Shown here piece after piece: positions 5,234-5,316 of a stretch of 5,316 bases of DNA (position 1 is the stretch's first letter; every line of letters begins with the position of its first letter). The translations under genes and the position numbers were made by a program. Below the pieces are notes generated by a model, which had not been told where the DNA came from, made no database searches, and saw only the letters and a list, made by a program, of their open reading frames with translations. Source of the stretch: Nanobdellota archaeon (GTDB lineage: Archaea > Nanobdellota > Nanobdellia > Woesearchaeales > UBA12501); NCBI GenBank assembly GCA_018812465.1, contig JAHJCS010000180.1, forward strand, positions 1 through 5,316. Direction: 5' to 3'.

Positions 5234-5281
5234 AGAAAGTTTTATTGCATACTTAATCAGTTTATTTGATTATCAAAAAAA

Positions 5282-5287
5282 GAGGTG
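5282..5287 (+). promoter_or_regulatory. Shine-Dalgarno sequence of the gene starting at 5292
   Basis: GAGGTG, 4 bases before the ATG, identical to the core of the ribosome binding sites at 999-1006 and 4037-4042. It supports a real start codon although only 25 coding bases remain in the window. Confidence 0.75.
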
Positions 5288-5291
5288 TATC

Positions 5292-5316
5292 ATGGAGCTT
5301 CAGCTCAATAAAAAAC
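5292..5316 (+). CDS. Start of an unidentified rightward gene (8 codons, cut by the window edge)
   Basis: ATG at 5292 opens a frame reading MELQLNKK before the window ends. The TATA box at 5224 and the GAGGTG at 5282 make this a credible gene start, transcribed away from the pilin-like gene. Eight residues are too few to identify the product; no signal peptide or motif can be judged. Confidence 0.7.

Larger units (their letters stand above)
4953..5275. repeat. Dispersed palindromic motif TGATTATCA (two exact copies and one partial)
   Basis: TGATTATCA, a near-perfect palindrome about a central T, occurs at 4953-4961 and 5267-5275. TTGATAATC at 5078-5086 is the exact reverse complement of GATTATCAA at 5268-5276. 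The rightmost copy lies between the predicted transcription start and the ribosome binding site of the 5292 gene, where a repressor could act. The motif is short and AT-rich, so chance recurrence is possible. Confidence 0.3.

Noticed and set aside
1..5316. CRISPR arrays, insertion sequences, toxin-antitoxin or defence genes
   Set aside because: No regularly spaced repeats, transposase motifs, terminal inverted repeats or defence domains were seen anywhere in the window.

Overview
The window looks like a piece of an archaeal chromosome, most likely from a DPANN-type lineage (Woesearchaeota/Pacearchaeota-like). This placement is an inference from several signals. The left edge encodes a membrane-anchored archaeal LonB protease. 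There is a class III (type IV pilin-like) signal peptide of the KKRAQAAMEF type and a small S-layer-like surface protein. Promoters are TATA boxes of the TTTATATA or TTTAAATA type. Genes either carry GAGGTG Shine-Dalgarno sequences or appear leaderless, and terminators are U-rich. Intergenic DNA is very AT-rich while genes are moderate in GC. No bacterial-type promoters, tRNA genes, CRISPR arrays, transposases or integrases were seen.

Layout from left to right: (1) the N-terminal 286 codons of lonB on the minus strand, starting at a TTG and running off the left edge; (2) a divergent four-helix membrane protein at 1010-1435, plus strand, resembling DUF1761; (3) a 281-base gap between convergent genes holding a compact GC-rich island (about 50% GC against about 25% in its flanks) with competing inverted repeats; (4) an AlkD-like DNA alkylation repair glycosylase on the minus strand at 1717-2370; (5) a strong T-rich terminator; (6) a 516-residue cysteine-rich, S-layer-like surface protein with N-terminal signal and C-terminal membrane anchor at 2481-4031, minus strand; (7) a pilin-like class III signal-peptide protein with eight cysteines at 4147-4860, minus strand; (8) a gap of about 430 bases with no convincing gene, ending in the promoter, ribosome binding site and first 8 codons of a rightward gene at 5292.

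Functionally, the two left genes concern the membrane: proteolysis by LonB and an uncharacterised membrane protein, sharing a divergent promoter region. AlkD is a stand-alone DNA repair gene. The pilin-like and S-layer-like genes are co-oriented and both encode secreted, cysteine-rich, membrane-tethered proteins, so they plausibly form one cell-surface module whose ectodomains are stabilised by disulfides.

Most of the window is ordinary archaeal housekeeping and surface biology. The strongest unexplained signal is the GC-rich intergenic island at about 1517-1653. It could be a small structured RNA or, if read leftward, a leader in which a Shine-Dalgarno sequence is alternately paired or exposed ahead of a 44-codon GTG-started frame. 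This is a sequence observation and not a demonstrated system.
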